A DNA stretch of 64,000 bases from Rhyzopertha dominica (Eukaryota; Arthropoda; Insecta; Coleoptera; Bostrichidae). The number at the start of each line of letters is the position of its first letter. Position 1 is the stretch's first letter. This document shows, piece by piece, positions 59,873-64,000 of the stretch. The stretch spans positions 30,375,786 through 30,439,785 of the forward strand of contig QCXZ01000041.1 in assembly GCA_025024175.1 (NCBI GenBank). The letters run 5' to 3'. A program made the translations under genes and the position numbers. The notes below the pieces were generated by a model. It was given only the letters and a program-made list of their open reading frames with translations. It did no database searches and was not told the origin of the DNA.

Positions 59873-60643
59873 AGCCTACTCAGTGATGGGCGCGTAGAAT
59901 ACTCCATGTAGATTACACCATTATCTACGCATCAACTATGTAATATTCTACTTTAATAGTCTACTGTAGAAAATAACATTATGTAGACAAACATCAAACT
60001 AGTAATATTTAGTACNTTTAACAGCTCCAAATGCCTCAAATGACAGTATTATTTTGTATATTATTATATTTGTTGCTTCGTAACTAAACAAAATACTACT
60101 TCGTTGTAATTAAAATAACTAGACCTACGTTAAACAACAATAACTTGTTTCGGCATACAGTTGTTAGGGCCATAAGGCACAAGCGTGCTTTGGAGCCCTC
60201 AATCGGTTAAATGGATTCTTAAATGACTGTAAACTACGATTTTATTATCTTTCTTGTCTATAAACGGAAGAAGACGGGCAATTTCATATACTACCTATTA
60301 TACCTAATATACTCGTAGAAGAAAAGACTTTGAAACGCATGTTTTGTCCCAAAGAAGTGAGAAAACCGTTTGGGTACTCTGATGACTTACTAAAATAATA
60401 AAATAATAACATAAATATTAAAAAATTGTAGTGCTTTAAAAATTTTAAAGAATTTGCCCATAAAACAGGTAAATTGGAAAGAACTAATTTCCACAATACA
60501 CTTAATATAGGTACAATAGCCATAATATACTCGTCTCATATTTTCTACTCAAAATCTACGCCAAAATGCCTTATCTACATTTTCTACGCGGGTAATGTGG
60601 AAAATTATAACTTACGCGTAAACGCCCATTACTGATGCCTACT
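59873..60643. mobile_element. Non-autonomous hAT-like element
   Basis: Begins CAGTGATGGGCG at 59881 and ends CGCCCATTACTG at 60634, the hAT-type terminal inverted repeat. The left flank is AGCCTACT (59873-59880); the right flank reads A(T)GCCTACT, the same 8 bases with one inserted T, matching the 8-bp duplication of hAT elements. Many GTAGA/TCTAC motifs lie within about 110 bp of each end (for example 59895, 59909, 59934, 59952, 60546, 60557, 60573, 60582), as subterminal repeats. The 754-bp body has no transposase; the minus frame 60284-60523 is not recognised. Confidence 0.74.
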
Positions 60644-60969
60644 GAATGGCCTTATTTGGAACCATACAGAAAAAAATTGTCACAAGGCACCCAGTCCCTT
60701 AGGTGGGTAAAAACTATCGGTCTGGTATGACTAACTTGAGAAATTTCCTTTGGATAGAGTGAATTCGAATAGTATACGCATTATAAACCCACCCCGACTT
60801 CATCCTGGTAGTAGAGCATATTATACCTACAACAAATACCTTCCAGTCGTCACCTCCATTCGCTCCAGAAGTCACATTAAGCGAGTCCCGCCATCGGTGT
60901 AAGAAACGTGCTTCAATTTATTATCGCGCGCGTTATTTTTTTGCGATAACTCCAAAGATATTCACTTAT

Positions 60970-61165
60970 AATACCACAAGAGCTTCAAAATTATCGGGTA
61001 TTTCCCGATAGGTTCGTTGCAAACAAATGAAGGAGTCAAGTTTTTCAGGTTAAAAAATCACGAGCGCGAAGCGCGAGTGATTTTTCCTGAAAAACTTGAC
61101 GACTTTATTTGTTTGCAGGGAACCTTGAGGGAAATGCCAGATAATTTTGAAGCTCGTGTGGTATT
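60970..61165. repeat. 196-bp near-perfect palindrome
   Basis: The left arm, 60970-61068, and right arm, 61071-61165, are inverted copies around GCGCGAAGCGCG. Both contain AATACCAC, GAGCTTCAAAATTATC and GTCAAGTTTTTCAGG (or complements). The inner 75 bp are almost identical. The right arm overlaps the 3' end of the minus-strand ORF below and encodes its last residues. Confidence 0.88.
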
Positions 61166-61486
61166 CGGGGGATTATTTTTCCGACCCAAATCGTTCAAAT
61201 ACTTTTCTTGAAGTAATTTGGCAGTCTGATTCCACATTGTTTTTATTGTACCTTCCTTATAGTCTTCTCCATCCATTTTCTTCATATTGTAAGCGTAATC
61301 TTTCATAATGTTTGCCAATTGCGCTTCACTCGTTTCAGCACTCAATGTGTATTTCCTCTCAGTACAAAAAGTAGTAAATTGGTTCCAAACTGTTTTTTTT
61401 GCCTTCTCCGTATTAATGGGAACATTTCCTTTGACTTTTTTATCGATGGTGGACAGAGAACAAACTCCAAATCGACTCATTTTCAT
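61058..61486 (-). CDS. 142-aa protein with Crypton/KIAA1958-type recombinase N-terminal domain
   Basis: An uninterrupted ORF from ATG at 61484-61486. Residues about 25-95 contain NTEKAKKTVWNQFTTFC, then LANIMKDYAYNMKKMDGEDY and GTIKTMWNQTAKLLQEKYL. The spacing NTxKAxxxxWxxF...L...Y...(K)KxDGxxYxxxTIxxxxxxxxxxL is that of the SAM-like DNA-binding domain before the catalytic part of Crypton-derived tyrosine recombinases and of KIAA1958/ZMYM-type proteins. The catalytic part is absent. Residues after about 105 are encoded by the palindrome and are unlikely to be original. Upstream (61490-61690) are a TATATATA box, CACGTGACGTC (overlapping E-box and CRE-like sites) and an inverted CCAAT (ATTGG). 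It may be a first exon or a truncated regulator of transposition. Confidence 0.6.
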   Translation of the reverse strand: MKMSRFGVCSLSTIDKKVKGNVPINTEKAKKTVWNQFTTFCTERKYTLSAETSEAQLANIMKDYAYNMKKMDGEDYKEGTIKTMWNQTAKLLQEKYLNDLGRKNNPPNTTRASKLSGISLKVPCKQIKSSSFSGKITRASRS

Positions 61487-61689
61487 GCAAAATCTCCAAT
61501 TTTCACAATTGAATTCAACCTGTCAGTTTGACGTGTGGTTAATTTGACTGGATCATGTTTTGTTTTTTATATATAGCAACTACCAGAGAAAATAATCAAA
61601 AAATTATCAGTATAATACCATGTAGGTTGTACCACGTGACGTCGAATGGTGCAATTCTATTGGTCGATATTTGGGTCGGAAAAATAATC
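61171..61689. mobile_element. 519-bp unit bounded by a perfect 21-bp inverted repeat
   Basis: GATTATTTTTCCGACCCAAA plus T at 61171-61191 is repeated in inverse at 61669-61689. The unit contains the promoter-like region and residues 1 to about 105 of the Crypton-type ORF. The left repeat is itself coding (DLGRKN). The palindrome ends 6 bp outside. No convincing target duplication. Confidence 0.6.
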
Positions 61690-61699
61690 GTTTAAATTA

Positions 61700-63011
61700 T
61701 ATAGTCTAAAACATTATACGATGTGCATGAAATGCTTAAGGTAGGTAACTAACGGATTTAAGTTCATAAGGATTAATACTGTATTCATGTAAATAGCTTT
61801 CCAATTACCGCATTGTACGTGACCATATTTTAGAAGACGGAATGGGTAGACGGATAAGATAGAAAGATAGATATATGCCATCCCGGACTTTTTTGTAGAT
61901 CTATGAGAGTAGTAGAGTAATGTCCCACCATGCATTGTTTTGTTATATTTCAAAGGGATTAGGCAGCGTTTTCGATGATAGCTCCCAAGCTGCCTGACTT
62001 TTTCCGACACTTATTCCCACAATTAACGTTATATTTCAACCAATTTACATAAGGTCTTTGCAAATTATATATCTTAACCTTTCTCATGAATCACCATATC
62101 TATTGTTGACCGCATAAAAATCGTTTCAGTAGTTTTTGGGTTTATCGCGAACAGACAGATAGACAGACGCGGCAGATGACTGTTTCATAACATGTAGTGG
62201 TTCGGAACTATATAGTAACACCTCGTATTCCAATCTTGAGCTCACCAGCAGTGTTGGCAAGTAGTGAACCCTTTATAGTTTCTATATACAAAACCATATG
62301 ATATTTATGATGTATTAATCATATCAATTATGTGATCGTTAAAAACTAATATCTATTTAAAAACAATAACAATATCTATTTTTAGAACATGTTCATCATA
62401 CAATACATAATGTAAATAACACTATTTATCTTAAGTAAAATGGACTTCTTATTCAAATCTAAAATATGAATACCAGTTTCATCTCTATTATGAAATATTC
62501 AGCAACTTTTACATAATCTGAATCTTTCTTGAAACTATTTGTTTGTTGAATTTTTGTGTCGCATTAAGAAATACGATTTCATATTTCGTCTCTTGAAATA
62601 CGTAGCGTAAATTTATTTGTTTTCCAATTTTAACGTTACCTGAATTTATCCAATACTTGAAATATGTGTACATTTCTTTCATTCGCTTCCCTTTCTATTC
62701 AAATAGGAAAGTGCCGCTGTCGGAGAGAGACAATTTTCATTATCGGAACTATCTCACGCTAGTGGGCAAACTTGACAAATCCTTTAATGTTTAATATTAG
62801 AAAGTAGTTTATAGGCAATTTGACGTGCACATCACTATTCAACCAAGTCTCAGCTAAGACACAGAGTGCTCTAAAATTAACGGTTTTGGAGATACGAATT
62901 AGAAATTTATTCATCGTGGTACCCAATTGACCGCTTTATTTGAAGTCCTTTTTTTCTTATTTAATTTAGTAAATATTTGGCACCAATAATAGTAAAATAG
63001 AATGTTTAAAA
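61700..63011. other. Unassigned DNA with a GACA-containing dispersed repeat motif
   Basis: About 62040-62205 reads CTCATGAATCACCATATCTA, then CGTTTCAGTAGTTTTTGGGT and TATCGCGAACAGACAGATAG, a string I associate with a widespread insect dispersed repeat; family not named. The minus frame 61714-62010 has no domain. Confidence 0.35.
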
Positions 63012-63699
63012 TACAGGGTTTCTATAAAAATTATTAGTGCATCCAGGGCGCTTATGGAAATTATCGATTAAATCAGTTTGCCGCCTCTCAGGATGGCGAA
63101 CACAACAATCTTTTGACGTATACTTGTCATCTGTCGATTGCTGAATTATTTCTCATATTTTAATTTGAAAAAAATATGCAGGAGTTTGTATTCTCAACAT
63201 ATTCTGTAGTGTTTTGTGCAATGATCAACTTTAAGGTTGCAACATGCTCGTTGTGGGGTGACACGGTGACACTTTTAGTTTATGTATCGTATTTGTGATG
63301 TTGTGGCTACAGTAAGCCCGTGAAATAATTGTACTATGATGGACTGAAAGATGTTTTTAGTCTGCCGCAATAGTAAAATTCACAAACTAAGTGGTAGTAA
63401 CGAAGCTTACGCAGTGCACGGGTGTAGATTGTAGAGGTTACGATAAGCCTATATACTATACCAATAATTATTGTTATTTCTTACCTTTGAAAGAAAAATA
63501 GAACCGTAAATTGTTTAAGAGTCTTTATAAAGCCATCAATTTCGTGACCATAACTTGATCTGCAACCTTCCGTACTATCGCGCTCATTGATCGTCGTGCC
63601 ATGCATATTGTAGCTTGGTAGCAGTTACATAAGGGCGGCACAAAGAATTCAGAAATCAACGCCGCCCGCGTTGCATAGATCTTTTATAGAAACCCTGCA
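63012..63699. mobile_element. CAGGGTTTC element, copy C (best preserved)
   Basis: Starts TA|CAGGGTTTCTATAAAA at 63014 and ends TTTTATAGAAACCCTG at 63697, a 15-bp terminal inverted repeat; the right dinucleotide is CA, one change from TA. Length 684 bp. Shares with copy A a TTTGAAAG-rich block with CTTTCAAAGGTAAGAAAT in the minus orientation (near 63485). Non-coding. Confidence 0.78.
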
Positions 63700-64000
63700 T
63701 AGAAAATGTCGTTAGATCGGCAACAATTGCCACAATTCCAAATAAGGCTATTTTTAGATAGGTGTGGGCTGTAACGTATTGCAATTTTGAAATGTAGGTA
63801 CATAATCGGTTATAAGCGCATGAAAATTTTACCAACAGAAAAATTTATACTACCACTGGCTTTAAATCGATTATATCAAACTATTCACGAGATTATTTTA
63901 ACTAAATATAAACATTCATGATTTTGTTACTAAGTATTTTCTGCCAAACAAAGTTTCTCAAGTGCATATTAATTTTGACGATGATTGTCATTAAGCAAAT
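63700..64000. other. Unassigned AT-rich DNA at window end
   Basis: Nothing recognisable. Confidence 0.4.

Noticed and set aside
1..64000. CRISPR array, phage or bacterial operon
   Set aside because: No regularly spaced direct repeats with unique spacers, no ribosome-binding-site-led gene series; element content is animal.

Overview
The window reads as repeat-rich, AT-rich, gene-poor DNA of an animal, most likely an insect. The evidence is the mixture of elements: several Penelope-like elements (PLEs) with GIY-YIG endonuclease remains, type I hammerhead ribozymes of the kind PLEs and animal retrozymes carry, Jockey/CR1- and RTE-like LINE fragments, a Gypsy LTR relic, mariner-type transposase relics and short DNA transposons with clear terminal repeats. 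There are no bacterial-type operons and no CRISPR array. I recognise no host protein-coding gene. Almost every long open frame is either a transposon fragment or a chance frame.

Layout. 0-3 kb: a 1.17-kb foldback (Mutator-like) element with a 9-bp target duplication, then a broken PLE whose halves lie head to head. 4.7-7.5 kb: two decayed LINEs in opposite orientations. 10.2-10.5 kb: a 303-bp hammerhead-ribozyme element with a perfect 13-bp target duplication. 11.1-13.4 kb: a Gypsy gag-pol relic (zinc knuckle, DTG protease, RT). 14.2-14.6 kb: a tRNA-derived SINE. 17-21.7 kb: two mariner-type transposase relics, an 18-bp minisatellite and a LINE fragment. 23.7-25.6 kb: a CACTA-like element with GGAATTAC subterminal repeats. 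28.2-29.8 kb: a PLE with inverted arms nested in an older PLE, with a 17-bp target duplication. 30.1-30.5 kb: a second hammerhead element. 31.5-32.0 kb: a relic of a repetitive arthropod ORF. 33.4-34.0 kb: an inverted repeat carrying another hammerhead. 34.5-35.3 kb: an RTE-like LINE. 37.0-38.5 kb: a piggyBac relic and a TIR element. 40.0-40.7 kb: a third hammerhead element, split by an insertion. 45.1-47.5 kb: a PLE relic next to a fairly well preserved LINE with a (TTA)n tail. 47.7-48.6 kb: the second copy of the 38-kb TIR element. 50.7-53.4 kb and 63 kb: three copies of a TA-flanked CAGGGTTTCTATAAA element. 59.9-60.6 kb: a hAT-like element with an 8-bp target duplication. 60.97-61.69 kb: a 196-bp palindrome beside a 21-bp TIR pair that encloses most of an intact 142-codon ORF with a Crypton/KIAA1958-type domain.

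How it fits together. LINEs and PLEs would supply reverse transcriptases able to move the short non-autonomous elements. The most interesting set is the hammerhead family (10.2, 30.1 and 40.0 kb). One copy has every catalytic-core base intact. One copy is longer than a unit and begins and ends with the same sequence, as expected if it was copied from a circular or tandem RNA. One copy is internally inverted inside an intact target duplication, as expected from twin priming. These are good candidates for animal retrozymes. The second most interesting locus is the palindrome/TIR/ORF module at 61 kb. Family assignments come from motif recognition only; no database search was possible.
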